35,953 bases of DNA from the NCBI GenBank assembly GCA_002712885.1, contig PAUN01000070.1:1-35953 (forward strand), read 5' to 3'. The notes under the pieces are model-generated. The model had not been told where the DNA came from. It saw nothing but the letters and a program-made list of their open reading frames with translations, and ran no database searches. Position 1 is the first letter of the stretch; each line of letters begins with the position of its first letter. The stretch is from Acidobacteriota bacterium (GTDB lineage Bacteria > Acidobacteriota > Vicinamibacteria > Vicinamibacterales > UBA8438). Shown piece after piece: positions 22,018-30,370 of this stretch. Both the position numbers and the translations under genes were made by a program.

Positions 22018-23205
22018 CTAGAGTGAACCAAGAAAGGCGACCAACGCGGCACGAGCCACCGGATCGAGCGCATCGAATCCCTGGCGGGCCAGCGCCGCCT
22101 CGGCCGCGTGGGCCTCGATAGCGTCAGTCATCGTCGCGGCCCGTCCATCGTGAAGCAGTGGACGGCGGAATCTTACTCCCCACAACGCCGGGGTGCGCAC
22201 CTCGTTCGCCGCACCCGCCGCCTGTGCAATACCGTCGCCAGTGCCGACATCGTGCAACAGCAGGTCCGTAAAGAGGGCCACTGGCTGTCGATCGAACAAC
22301 GGGTTCGAGCTTGGCCCGGTCTCCAGCACGGGCACGTGGCATGCCGCGCACCCGATGGCGTCAAATGCCTGTTCGCCGAGACGGACCTGGGCGTCGATCG
22401 CACCGCGACCGACGGGGGCCAGAAATTTCATAAACGACTCGAAGTTGTCGATCCCGCGCCGCCCGGTGGCCGGCTCCTCGACATCCTCCGGGTCTGGAAT
22501 CGGGTCACACAGACGCATCAGCTCCGGGTCGATACCGAATGACTGCTCGCGTGGGAACAGGTCACTCGTGATCCCCATCTCGTTGCGATAGGCGTCAGCG
22601 CCAAACACGAGCAAGCTCGCGTGCTGGGCTTTCCAGCCGAACCGCCCAACGCGCAGCTCGCCGGTGGCCGGATCTTCGACGATGGCGGCCCGGCCGCTCA
22701 CGCCATCACGGTCGAGGTCTAGCGGGTCCTCCAGCGCGAGCAGCGTCTCGTCCGGAATCGCGTCGACCAGGCCGGCGCCGAACACCGGGATCGGGACTCG
22801 TCTAGCGATGACATTGGCGGCGGCGGGAATGACCACCTGACACCCGTGGGATGGGGTGGAGAACAACTGGAACAGTGAACCGGCATCGGGATCGAAGTCC
22901 CTATACGTCCCATCAGCGTCCACCAGACCGGCACGCAGCTCAGCCACGGGGGAAATCCCGCCCACGGCCGGCACGTTGTGACAACCACCGCAACTCGTCC
23001 CGTTGTACGCCGGACCCAGACCATCCTCCGGCTCCTCCACTTCGAGGAAATCCTCAAGCCCCAGGTTGAACAGCTCGAACTCGGAGGGAGTCAAACCGGG
23101 AAGCGCATCGCCCGGAGCTGGCGGTATCTGGGCGAACGCGGGTGCCACGAACCAGCCGACGGCAATCACAGCCCGTAGCAGCCCATGGTGAAGGCCCCGC
23201 TGCAT
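22018..23205 (-). CDS. Periplasmic di-haem c-type oxidoreductase (DHOR / DUF1111-like)
   Basis: The start is taken at ATG 23205 (MQRGLHHGLLRAVIAVGWFVAPAFAQ), which opens directly with a signal peptide; the track's 23286 adds 27 Arg-rich residues and overlaps the upstream gene. The protein of 395 residues has two haem c sites: SCGGCHNVPAVGG near the N-terminus and IGCAACHVPVL in the C-terminal third. Around them are DHOR landmarks: LGPAYNGTSCGGCH, IPVFGAGLVDAIPDE, GRFGWKAQHASLL, and TPALWGVRFRRPLLHDGRA. These proteins are periplasmic electron-transfer enzymes related to MauG/peroxidases. It is the last gene of the porin-CuA-DHOR operon. Confidence 0.9.
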   Translation of the reverse strand: MQRGLHHGLLRAVIAVGWFVAPAFAQIPPAPGDALPGLTPSEFELFNLGLEDFLEVEEPEDGLGPAYNGTSCGGCHNVPAVGGISPVAELRAGLVDADGTYRDFDPDAGSLFQLFSTPSHGCQVVIPAAANVIARRVPIPVFGAGLVDAIPDETLLALEDPLDLDRDGVSGRAAIVEDPATGELRVGRFGWKAQHASLLVFGADAYRNEMGITSDLFPREQSFGIDPELMRLCDPIPDPEDVEEPATGRRGIDNFESFMKFLAPVGRGAIDAQVRLGEQAFDAIGCAACHVPVLETGPSSNPLFDRQPVALFTDLLLHDVGTGDGIAQAAGAANEVRTPALWGVRFRRPLLHDGRAATMTDAIEAHAAEAALARQGFDALDPVARAALVAFLGSL

Positions 23206-23275
23206 TCGACGGGCGGCCCGGCGCCCGTCTCTATGTAACGCGGGACTTTCACCACAGGCCGCTACCAACTCCGCC

Positions 23276-23767
23276 CTACGACTCATCGTTCCCGGTCCCA
23301 GACCCGTCGTCGTTGTCCTGGTCGTCGGGGCCAGTCACGATGATCTCGCCCTTCATGAAGTTGTGTCCCGCGCCGCACAGCTTGGAGCACTCGAACTGAT
23401 AGACACCGGCGGCCTCCGCCTCGAACACCACCACCGCCTCCCCCTGCCGCCGTTTCGGTACGATGACGTTGCGCCCGTTCACGAGGTGGAAACCGTGGTT
23501 GGTGTCTTGGCTTCGGATGTGAATCTCCACCGTGGTGCCAACCGGGACCTCGAGACGCGAGGGTGTGAACGTGAAACGCTCGGCCACCATCTCCACGACC
23601 TGGCGTTCCTGGGCAGCGACTGTCCCCGACAGGATGACTCCGCCGAGCGCGACCATCAGCATCAGTGTCCTTCGAGCCCACGCATGGACACGCACTCTGT
23701 TCGGACGCCCATCCGGGTGCCTCGACACCCGGACACGGGTTGTTGTTCGTTCGAAGACTTTGAGCAT
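23276..23767 (-). CDS. Exported cupredoxin with CuA site (cytochrome oxidase subunit II-like)
   Basis: The start is ATG 23767, which shares a base with the porin stop (TAATG), giving 163 residues. A basic N-terminus leads into the hydrophobic TLMLMVALGGVILSGTVAAQ (about residues 35-54), an anchor or signal peptide. The cupredoxin domain carries a first His in DTNHGFHLV and the CuA cluster FECSKLCGAGHNFMKGEI (Cx3Cx3Hx2M); the usual Glu between the cysteines is Lys. No haem-copper oxidase subunit I is nearby, so it is likely a stand-alone electron carrier. The tail (DDQDNDDGSGTGNDES) is acidic and disordered. Placement between porin and DHOR suggests it passes electrons to or from the di-haem protein. 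Confidence 0.88.
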   Translation of the reverse strand: MLKVFERTTTRVRVSRHPDGRPNRVRVHAWARRTLMLMVALGGVILSGTVAAQERQVVEMVAERFTFTPSRLEVPVGTTVEIHIRSQDTNHGFHLVNGRNVIVPKRRQGEAVVVFEAEAAGVYQFECSKLCGAGHNFMKGEIIVTGPDDQDNDDGSGTGNDES

Positions 23768-25146
23768 TAGAACCACCATCCCAGACCAACATTGAGTGAA
23801 TTGGGCTCGTCGATCACGTCGCTCTGATTCCGCACCACCGAGTAGTCGAGCTTCAGGACGACATCGGGGTCCGGATAATAGGAGAACCCAACGACCCAGG
23901 CGTCGCGGTCGAACTGCTGGAGACGCTGGAACCCGGCTGGCATCCGATACTGGGTGTCGAAATTCTCGTAGCGCACGAACACGGCGGCCTCTCGCGGGGC
24001 CGGATTCGGCAACACGAAGTACGACGCCTCCACATAGAAGCCGCGAATTTGCCGGGCGATATTCGCTCCCGGTTGGCCACCCCGCGTCCGCAGCGCCCGG
24101 TTCAGTTCGTCCATCCCCTCGAGCCAGACGTGGGCGTATTGCGCCCGCGCTTCCAACTCCCCGACCCGATACCGCGCATCGACCTCTCCCACCGTGGCCT
24201 GGCTCTCGATGCGTGGAAACGCGAACCCGGTCTTGCCTCGCCAGAAGCTGGCGCCAGCCCAGAGCCCTGGCAGGCCGACGTACTCGACGCGACCAGTCGT
24301 GGCGATGTTTCGAACGTTCGCCTCGGCTCCCTTCTGACGACCGTCGCGTATCCCCTGGTCCGCGGTGAAACCAGACGCATCGAGGGGAGCCATCACATAG
24401 GTGCGATACCGTAGCCCCTGTCCGACCTCGCCGTGGATGCCGGCGCCGGCATCGAACCAGGTGCTCGGCACGATAACATCGTCGACAAACGGCCGCTCGA
24501 CCCCATGAAAGACGGGCGGCTCGTGTCGCTCGTTGATGATCCCCACCGGCACCAGCAACATTCCAGCCCGAAAGTTCAATTCGCGCGTGAGCAGGAAATC
24601 GATGTAGGCCTGCTCGAGTTCCAGCTCGCCCTCATCCTCGGGACCCACCAGCGAATGCTCGAGCTCGAGCTCCGAGACGAATCGCACGCGGTCCGAAAAA
24701 CTGTGGGTAAACAGCAGCACGAACCGATGGAAGTCGATGACCGGGTCCTCGTGTTCCCGGTTGTTGAAGTGGAAGTCCATGTAACCCGACAGCGAGCTGT
24801 TCGACACGACCTGGGCCGCCTGGTCCCCTTGGCTGGCACCTTGGCCCGTGCCGCGGCGCGCCCCGGCGGCCGCCACGAGGCGCCCGAGACGCATCGCCGG
24901 CGGCATCTCGGGCATCCGCAGGCGCGCGGCCCCAGACGTCGTGCCCCCAGGTCGCAACCCGCCGTAGCCGAGCCGCCATCCGCCGGCCGCCCAGTGCTTG
25001 AGCTGGCCCACCGCGCTGAGACGCCCGTCATCGCCCCCGACGACCTGTGATTGAGCCGTGGCGGTCGATACAGCCAGGCTCAGTACCAGACACAGCCCAC
25101 TGAAACCCTGACGGGCCGCCCGCGAGGCGGCACGATTTCTAGGCAT
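23767..25146 (-). CDS. Outer-membrane porin-like beta-barrel protein
   Basis: The product is 459 residues with signal peptide QGFSGLCLVLSLAVSTATAQ after a basic start. The mature region opens with a low-complexity Gly/Ala/Arg segment (to about residue 110). It then forms a barrel of the phosphate-selective porin (OprO/OprP-like) type: SLSGYMDFHFNNREHEDP, DFHRFVLLFTHSFSDRVRFVSELELEHS, FRAGMLLVPVGIINERHEPP, and a terminal LGWWF. Similar barrels accompany redox modules in many Gram-negative bacteria. It is first in its operon, behind a good sigma70 promoter at 25190-25218. The cargo is unknown. Confidence 0.85.
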   Translation of the reverse strand: MPRNRAASRAARQGFSGLCLVLSLAVSTATAQSQVVGGDDGRLSAVGQLKHWAAGGWRLGYGGLRPGGTTSGAARLRMPEMPPAMRLGRLVAAAGARRGTGQGASQGDQAAQVVSNSSLSGYMDFHFNNREHEDPVIDFHRFVLLFTHSFSDRVRFVSELELEHSLVGPEDEGELELEQAYIDFLLTRELNFRAGMLLVPVGIINERHEPPVFHGVERPFVDDVIVPSTWFDAGAGIHGEVGQGLRYRTYVMAPLDASGFTADQGIRDGRQKGAEANVRNIATTGRVEYVGLPGLWAGASFWRGKTGFAFPRIESQATVGEVDARYRVGELEARAQYAHVWLEGMDELNRALRTRGGQPGANIARQIRGFYVEASYFVLPNPAPREAAVFVRYENFDTQYRMPAGFQRLQQFDRDAWVVGFSYYPDPDVVLKLDYSVVRNQSDVIDEPNSLNVGLGWWF

Positions 25147-25179
25147 GGCAACGAACAGATTTCATCAATCGCACACTTT

Positions 25180-25197
25180 GTTTTGATTAATCAAAAC
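25180..25197. promoter_or_regulatory. 18-bp perfect palindrome overlapping the -10 box (operator)
   Basis: GTTTTGATTAATCAAAAC is its own reverse complement and covers the -10 hexamer of the porin promoter. The half-site TTGAT is spaced by 2, not the 4 of FNR/CRP boxes, so a MarR- or Rrf2-type repressor is more likely. No such regulator is encoded in the window. Confidence 0.65.
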
Positions 25198-25218
25198 TTA
25201 AAGTTAGCCTATTGTCAA
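25190..25218 (-). promoter_or_regulatory. Sigma70-type promoter of the porin-CuA-DHOR operon
   Basis: On the minus strand TTGACA (25213-25218) is followed after exactly 17 bases by TTTGAT (25190-25195), about 44 bases before the porin ATG. The region is strikingly AT-rich in a GC-rich genome. This is the best promoter in the window. Confidence 0.65.
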
Positions 25219-25260
25219 TCCAAGATTTGCCGGTGCGGGCAACTCGTTCTGGCGCGCGAC

Positions 25261-25335
25261 TCAGTAGATACGATGGAGCGTGACAAAGAGCGCGGAGAAG
25301 AGCGCGAGAAACAGCGTCTAGACGATGACGATCAT
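25261..25335 (-). other. Possible small membrane-peptide ORF interrupted by TAG
   Basis: From ATG 25335 the minus strand reads MIVIV, TAG (25318-25320), then TLFLALFSALFVTLHRIY and TGA. With Trp at the TAG this would be a 24-residue transmembrane peptide. The opposite strand reads a highly charged peptide, and hydrophobic antisense frames arise easily from such sequence, so the call is weak. Confidence 0.2.
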
Positions 25336-25413
25336 GTCGCGGCGACGGGATGACTCTGTCGAGGACGGTGACGATCCGACCGCCGAGCCGCGGAGTCGCC
25401 GCCAGTCATGGGA

Positions 25414-26673
25414 TCAGGCGTGCTCCGCGGCCACCGCGTCGTTCAACTCGATCCCAAAGCCGGGAGCATCAGAGACGGCGATGCTACCGTTCTCGAATCG
25501 CTCGGGAGGATCGATGAGATCGCCACGCCAGCCCACCTCTCCCCACTGGAACTCGAGGATGTCGAAGTTCGACATGGCGGCGCAGAGCTGTACGCTGGCG
25601 GCCGTCGCAACGGGGCCGCTCGGGTTATGCGGGGACACCGCGACGCCATGCAGGTCGGCGACCGCCGCAATGCGGCGAGCCTCGGCCAGACCGCCACAAT
25701 GCTTGACATCGGGCATAACGATGTCGACGGCACGCTGCTGACAGAGGGGGGCAAACCCTTGCATGCCAAACAGAAACTCTCCGCCCGCCATCGGTTGCTG
25801 GATCGCGTCGTGAATCGTCTTGGTATCGCTGACCTGCTGGGGAGGAACCGGTTCTTCATACCAAGAGAGGCGGTGTGGCTCCAGGCGACGGGCGACATCG
25901 ATCGACAACGGCACGTCGAAGTTGCTGTGCGCGTCGATCTTGATCGCCACATTCGGTCCCACCGCCTCCCGCATGGCCGCCACACAGGCGATCCCAAGGT
26001 CGGCGGCTTCCGCCACCTCGATCTCTGGCTGGGTCAACGCGGGAAATCCATCGAACGGAGCAGCCTTGAGTGCCGCGAATCCGTCGTCGACCGCCGCGCG
26101 AGCGTTGGCGGCGAATCCCTCCGGCTGCCGGTTGCTGGTGGCGCGGTTGATGTTCGCGTATCCCGGCAACACATCGCGAAGACGGCCGCCAAACAGGTCG
26201 CTGACCGGAGCTCCCAGCGCTTTGCCTACCAGATCCCACTGGGCCTGCTCGATCGCGCTGAAGGCGGTGGCCCGCACCCGGTCACCTGACGATGCCTGGG
26301 CCCAGCCACGCTGACGATACTGTTCGATACGGAACGGCGACTCGTCTCGGACCAGTTCGAAGAACGGCTCCAGTTCCGGAAACTCGGCGCGACGGCCAAG
26401 TGACGCCTCACCCAAGCCGGTCAATCCCTGATTGGTCGACAGCCGGACAAAGAGCCACGTAGTGCGAGCGGTCGCGTGCACCACGATCAGCTCCATGCCA
26501 CTGATGCGTAGACGCGGAGCAGTCCCGGCCGCCTGCCGGAGCAGACGCGCGGTCTCCGGCCGGGCCGTCGTCACCATCGGCAGGACCGGCACCGTCACAC
26601 ACAGCGGAGCGACCTCCAAGAACCGGCGGCGACTCACGGTCGGGGCCACGGTCCCCGTATGAGGTTTCGACAT
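25414..26673 (-). CDS. Tat-exported enolase-superfamily (mandelate racemase/dehydratase-like) enzyme
   Basis: The start is ATG 26673 with AGGTGG 6 bases before it; the track's GTG 26682 is less likely. It gives 419 residues. The leader VSRRRFLEVAPLCVTVPVLP has a twin-arginine motif, so folded export is expected. The barrel has metal ligands in VAIKIDAHSNF (Asp), LSWYEEPVPP (Glu) and MAGGEFLFG (Glu), and MPDVKHCGG further on. A catalytic-base candidate His lies in VAVSPHNPSGPVATAAS, as in galactonate dehydratase-like members. ALKAAPFDGF is the second-strand Lys segment. The likely reaction is dehydration or epimerisation of an acid sugar. It lies 21 bases after the stress-protein gene, at the end of the glycogen operon. 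Confidence 0.88.
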   Translation of the reverse strand: MSKPHTGTVAPTVSRRRFLEVAPLCVTVPVLPMVTTARPETARLLRQAAGTAPRLRISGMELIVVHATARTTWLFVRLSTNQGLTGLGEASLGRRAEFPELEPFFELVRDESPFRIEQYRQRGWAQASSGDRVRATAFSAIEQAQWDLVGKALGAPVSDLFGGRLRDVLPGYANINRATSNRQPEGFAANARAAVDDGFAALKAAPFDGFPALTQPEIEVAEAADLGIACVAAMREAVGPNVAIKIDAHSNFDVPLSIDVARRLEPHRLSWYEEPVPPQQVSDTKTIHDAIQQPMAGGEFLFGMQGFAPLCQQRAVDIVMPDVKHCGGLAEARRIAAVADLHGVAVSPHNPSGPVATAASVQLCAAMSNFDILEFQWGEVGWRGDLIDPPERFENGSIAVSDAPGFGIELNDAVAAEHA

Positions 26674-26694
26674 CGCGTCCACCTGTGCGCGCCG

Positions 26695-27162
26695 TCAGGG
26701 CGCCTCGAATTCGTGTGTCGGGTTGCGGACGGTCAGCACCGGGCACGAGGCCTGGCGGACGATCTGTTCCGCGACGCTGCCGAGCACTAGGTGCTGTACG
26801 GCGCCGCGTCCATGGGTGCCCATCACGATCAGGTCGACCTCGTGTGCGCGGGCGTAGCGCACAATGCCCACGAACGGCGTCCCGACCTCTACCGTCGTCT
26901 GCACACGTAGCGCCGCTTGCTCATCGGCCGGGCAGAGCGTAGCGAGTTTCGTCGTCGCTTCCGAGACCCACTTCTGTTGCACAGTGTCCTCAGAGAACCC
27001 CAAGAATACCTCGGTTCCCGGGCTCACATCGGCGTCGGTCACAACACGGAGCAAGTGGAGCGATGCCTCGAATCGTCGGGTCATTTTCTTCGCGTAGTCG
27101 AGCGCCAGACTGGACGTGTGGCTGAAGTCGACAGACGCGAGGGCCGTATGCAGGGCCTTCAT
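26695..27162 (-). CDS. Universal stress protein, UspA family
   Basis: The family-like start is ATG 27162 (MKALHTALASVDFSHTSSLAL), giving 155 residues; the track's 27207 adds 15 unrelated residues. The ATP-binding loop GTHGRGAVQHLVLGSVAEQIV (Gx2Gx9GS) is intact near residues 115-135, followed by CPVLTVRN. ATP-binding UspA proteins respond to energy state and starvation. It begins 41 bases after glgC and 21 bases before the dehydratase gene, all on one strand, so it is probably co-transcribed with glycogen metabolism. That pairing makes sense for energy-state control, which is an inference. Confidence 0.9.
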   Translation of the reverse strand: MKALHTALASVDFSHTSSLALDYAKKMTRRFEASLHLLRVVTDADVSPGTEVFLGFSEDTVQQKWVSEATTKLATLCPADEQAALRVQTTVEVGTPFVGIVRYARAHEVDLIVMGTHGRGAVQHLVLGSVAEQIVRQASCPVLTVRNPTHEFEAP

Positions 27163-27203
27163 GGCTGCAGTATAGCGGCGGGACCCTGTCTCTGAGCCGG
27201 TCC

Positions 27204-28463
27204 TCAACTGACGACTTCGCCCTTGCCGACGACCACGACGCCACCTGGTGACACGGTGAACCGTCGCGCATCGAGCTCCAGGTCGACGCCGACCGAGGCC
27301 CCCGGGAGCACGCGAACCTGCTTGTCCAGGATGGCGCGGCGAACCTTGGCTCCAGCCCCGATCTCAACATCGTCAAATAGCACCGAATCGCCCACAGTGG
27401 CGCCCGCATGCACGCGCACCCCCGGCGACAAAATCGATCGTTGTACACGTCCGCCCGCGACGATGGCGCCGCTGCAGACGAGCGAATTCAGCGCGCGACT
27501 CTCGAGGTCGTCCTTCTTGTGCACGAATTTCGCCGGTGGGCGCTGGAGTTGCCTGGTCAAGATGGGCCACTCGGCGTTGTATAGGTCGAATACCGGGTCC
27601 GCAGCCAAGAGGTCCATACTCGCCTCGAAGTACGCATCGATGGTGCCGACATCCCGCCAATACCCGTGCTCGCGGTCAGACTGGCCCGGAACGGTCTGCG
27701 CGGCGAAGTCGTACACCGCGGCATCACCCTCGCTGACCAGCAACGGCACGATGTCACCCCCCATGTCGTGGCTCGAGCCCTTGGACGCGGCGTCGCGTGC
27801 CACGGCGTCAATCAACACGTCAGTCGTGAACACGTAGTTGCCCATCGACGCCAGCGCCCGGGTCGGATCGGTCGGCATGGCGACCGGTGCCAACGGCTTC
27901 TCGTGAAATTGTCGGATACGCTCGCCGGTGCCCGCATCGACAATCCCGAACGCGGACGCCTCTTCGATCGCGACCGAATGTGCCGCTACGGTGACACCGG
28001 CGCCGGAGTCGATGTGGCGCTGCAGGAACTGGCGGGGATCCATCCGGTAGATGTGATCGGCACCGAACAGCAACACGTAGTGAGGCGCTTCGTCTCGAAT
28101 GATGTTCAGATTTTGATAGATGGCATCGGCGGAGCCGGCGAACCAGCGCGGCCCGGTGCGCATCTGCGCCGGCACCGACGCCACGTATTCACCCACCAGC
28201 GGCGACAACGACCAGCTCTGTGCGAGGTGTCGGTCTAGACTATGGCTCTTGTATTGGGTCAACACGACGATCCGCCGGAACCCGCCGTTCACCAGGTTGG
28301 AGAGCACAAAGTCGATCAGGCGATATTGCCCGCCGAAGGGCACGCCCGGCTTGGCACGGTCTCGCGTCAGCGGCGCCAACCGCTGCCCATGCCCGCCCGC
28401 CAGCACGATCGCCAACACATGCGGAACCTCGCGCACCACATCTTGCTGCACCTGGACCGTCAC
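27204..28463 (-). CDS. glgC: Glucose-1-phosphate adenylyltransferase (ADP-glucose pyrophosphorylase)
   Basis: The true start is GTG 28463, overlapping the glgB stop (GTGA), giving 419 residues; the track's extension to 28754 is antisense-like Arg-rich sequence inside glgB. The nucleotidyltransferase domain opens [36 protein letters not shown]. It continues with [24 protein letters not shown] (sugar-phosphate Lys) and [15 protein letters not shown] left-handed beta-helix occupies the last 130 residues ([39 protein letters not shown]). It makes ADP-glucose from ATP and glucose-1-phosphate, the committed step of glycogen synthesis. GlgA, the next enzyme, is not in the window. Confidence 0.96.
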   Translation of the reverse strand: MTVQVQQDVVREVPHVLAIVLAGGHGQRLAPLTRDRAKPGVPFGGQYRLIDFVLSNLVNGGFRRIVVLTQYKSHSLDRHLAQSWSLSPLVGEYVASVPAQMRTGPRWFAGSADAIYQNLNIIRDEAPHYVLLFGADHIYRMDPRQFLQRHIDSGAGVTVAAHSVAIEEASAFGIVDAGTGERIRQFHEKPLAPVAMPTDPTRALASMGNYVFTTDVLIDAVARDAASKGSSHDMGGDIVPLLVSEGDAAVYDFAAQTVPGQSDREHGYWRDVGTIDAYFEASMDLLAADPVFDLYNAEWPILTRQLQRPPAKFVHKKDDLESRALNSLVCSGAIVAGGRVQRSILSPGVRVHAGATVGDSVLFDDVEIGAGAKVRRAILDKQVRVLPGASVGVDLELDARRFTVSPGGVVVVGKGEVVS

Positions 28464-30370
28464 GACACTGGCTCCGTCGTCGGCGTCATCACGAGCACGC
28501 TCAGCGGAGGCAGCGTCAGCCGGCACGACCGCGGCTGCCCTTGCCAGGGTCGCGACTCGACCTGCACCGCCACGGGATTCCCGACCCCGTTCCCGCCGTA
28601 GCACATCGCATCGCTGTTCAAACATTCCGTCCACCGTCCTGGCTCGGGGACGCCTATTCGATAGTCGTGGTGCGCGGTGTCGGAGAAATTGCAGACGAAC
28701 AGCAACGGCGCGAGACCGCTGCGGTCTGTCCGCAAGAAGCTCAGGACCACGCAAGTGCGGTCAGCGTGGTCGACCCAGGCGAACCCGCCCGGCTCCGAGT
28801 CCGCCGCATGCAGGCGGGCATCCGACCGATAGAGGCGATTCAAGTCCCTCACCCATCGCTGGAGTCCGTCATGACCCGCCATCTCCGCCAGCGACCAGTC
28901 GACGACGCCGTCATGGTCCCACTCGCGGCGCGGACCCAACTCGTTCCCCATGAAGAGCAGCTTCTTCCCCGGATGACCGTACATATACCCGTAGAGCAGA
29001 CGAGCATTCGCGAAACGCTGCCCGTCATCCCCTGGCATCTTGTCAACGATTGGGCGTTTCCCGTGCACGACCTCGTCGTGCGAGAGCGGCAACAGGAAAC
29101 GTTCGGCGAAGGCATACGTCAAACTGAAGGTCAGCTCTCCCAGGCGATCACCGCGTCGCCCCGGTTCCTCCGACATGAACGCCAGCATGTCGTTCATCCA
29201 GCCCATGTTCCACTTGTACCCGAAGCCAAGACCGCCGTCATCGGTCCGGCGAGAAACGCCAGGCCAAGCGGTGGACTCTTCGGCGAACATCAGCACATCC
29301 GGGAAGTCACGACAAACGGTGTCGTTCAATCCGCGCAGGAAATCCGCCGCATCGAGGTTCTCGCGACCACCCTGCGCGTTGGGCACCCACTCACCATCAC
29401 CACGGGCGTAGTCGAGATACAACATCGACGCCACCGCGTCCACACGGAGGCCATCGATGTGATACTTATCGAACCAGAAACAGGCGTTACTGACGAGGAA
29501 ATCCCTGACCACCGGTCGACCGAGGTCGAAGATCTGGGTGTTCCACTCCGGGTGCCGTCCCTGCCGGGGATCAGCGTATTCGTACAGCGCCGACCCATCG
29601 AACATGGCAAGCCCGTGGGGGTCGTCCGGGAAGTGGCCGGGCACCCAATCGAGGATGACGCCGATGCCGGCCTGGTGCAGCGTATCGACCAGATACCGAA
29701 AGTCGTCCGGCGTCCCGAACCGGCTGGTCGGCGCATAGTAACCCGTCACTTGATAGCCCCACGACGCATCGAGCGGATGCTCGGCCACCGGCAGCAGCTC
29801 GACGTGGGTAAACTCCATCGTGACGAGGTACTCCGCCAGTTCGCTGGCCAACTGGCGATACGACAACCAGCTCCCGTCACTCACGTCTCGGCGCCACGAC
29901 CCGAGGTGCACCTCGTAGATGGAAATCGGTGCGCTCGGGGTCTGGCGGTTGCCCCGTTCCTCCTGCCAGGACGCATCGTGCCACCGGTACGAGGACAGGT
30001 CCCATACTCGCGACGCGGTTCGAGGCCGAACCTCTGCCGCAAACGCCAGCGGGTCCGCCTTGTCGACGACGACTGCGTCTCGCCCACCTGACTGGATTCG
30101 GTACTTGTAGAGTGCGCCCGGCTCGACGCCGGGAACCCACCGCTGCCACACGCCACTCGAGCCCACCCGACCCATCGGGTGGGCGGCAGTCTCCCACCCG
30201 TTGAAGTCACCCACCACCGAGACCGCATCGGCACCGGGTGCGACGACCCCGAACCGGACGCCCCGGGCGCGGTCGGCCTGGACAAGATGGGCCCCGAGCA
30301 ATTCGTAGACGCGCGCGTGCCCTTCCGTCATGCGTCGCAGGTCGTCGTCAGTGACGAGGGTATCGCTCAT
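28460..30370 (-). CDS. glgB: 1,4-alpha-glucan branching enzyme
   Basis: The product is 636 residues, the short bacterial form with one CBM48 domain. CBM48 lies near residues 35-110 ([22 protein letters not shown]). The GH13 barrel has the nucleophile in [19 protein letters not shown], the acid/base in [12 protein letters not shown], and the transition-state Asp in [22 protein letters not shown] is a typical GlgB segment. It makes alpha-1,6 branches in glycogen. Its ATG overlaps the malQ stop (ATGA), and its stop overlaps the glgC start (GTGA), so translation of three genes is linked. Confidence 0.96.
   Translation of the reverse strand: MSDTLVTDDDLRRMTEGHARVYELLGAHLVQADRARGVRFGVVAPGADAVSVVGDFNGWETAAHPMGRVGSSGVWQRWVPGVEPGALYKYRIQSGGRDAVVVDKADPLAFAAEVRPRTASRVWDLSSYRWHDASWQEERGNRQTPSAPISIYEVHLGSWRRDVSDGSWLSYRQLASELAEYLVTMEFTHVELLPVAEHPLDASWGYQVTGYYAPTSRFGTPDDFRYLVDTLHQAGIGVILDWVPGHFPDDPHGLAMFDGSALYEYADPRQGRHPEWNTQIFDLGRPVVRDFLVSNACFWFDKYHIDGLRVDAVASMLYLDYARGDGEWVPNAQGGRENLDAADFLRGLNDTVCRDFPDVLMFAEESTAWPGVSRRTDDGGLGFGYKWNMGWMNDMLAFMSEEPGRRGDRLGELTFSLTYAFAERFLLPLSHDEVVHGKRPIVDKMPGDDGQRFANARLLYGYMYGHPGKKLLFMGNELGPRREWDHDGVVDWSLAEMAGHDGLQRWVRDLNRLYRSDARLHAADSEPGGFAWVDHADRTCVVLSFLRTDRSGLAPLLFVCNFSDTAHHDYRIGVPEPGRWTECLNSDAMCYGGNGVGNPVAVQVESRPWQGQPRSCRLTLPPLSVLVMTPTTEPVS

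Noticed and set aside
23276-23767. True cytochrome c oxidase subunit II gene
   Set aside because: A CuA site is present, but there is no two-helix transmembrane hairpin and no subunit I or III nearby; a stand-alone cupredoxin fits better.
25180-25197. FNR/CRP-type binding site
   Set aside because: The half-sites TTGAT and ATCAA are spaced by 2 bases, not 4, so the site does not fit that family.
28220-30091. Plus-strand ORF of 623 codons
   Set aside because: Antisense to glgB, which has all GH13 motifs; the 623-residue product is a high-GC artefact.
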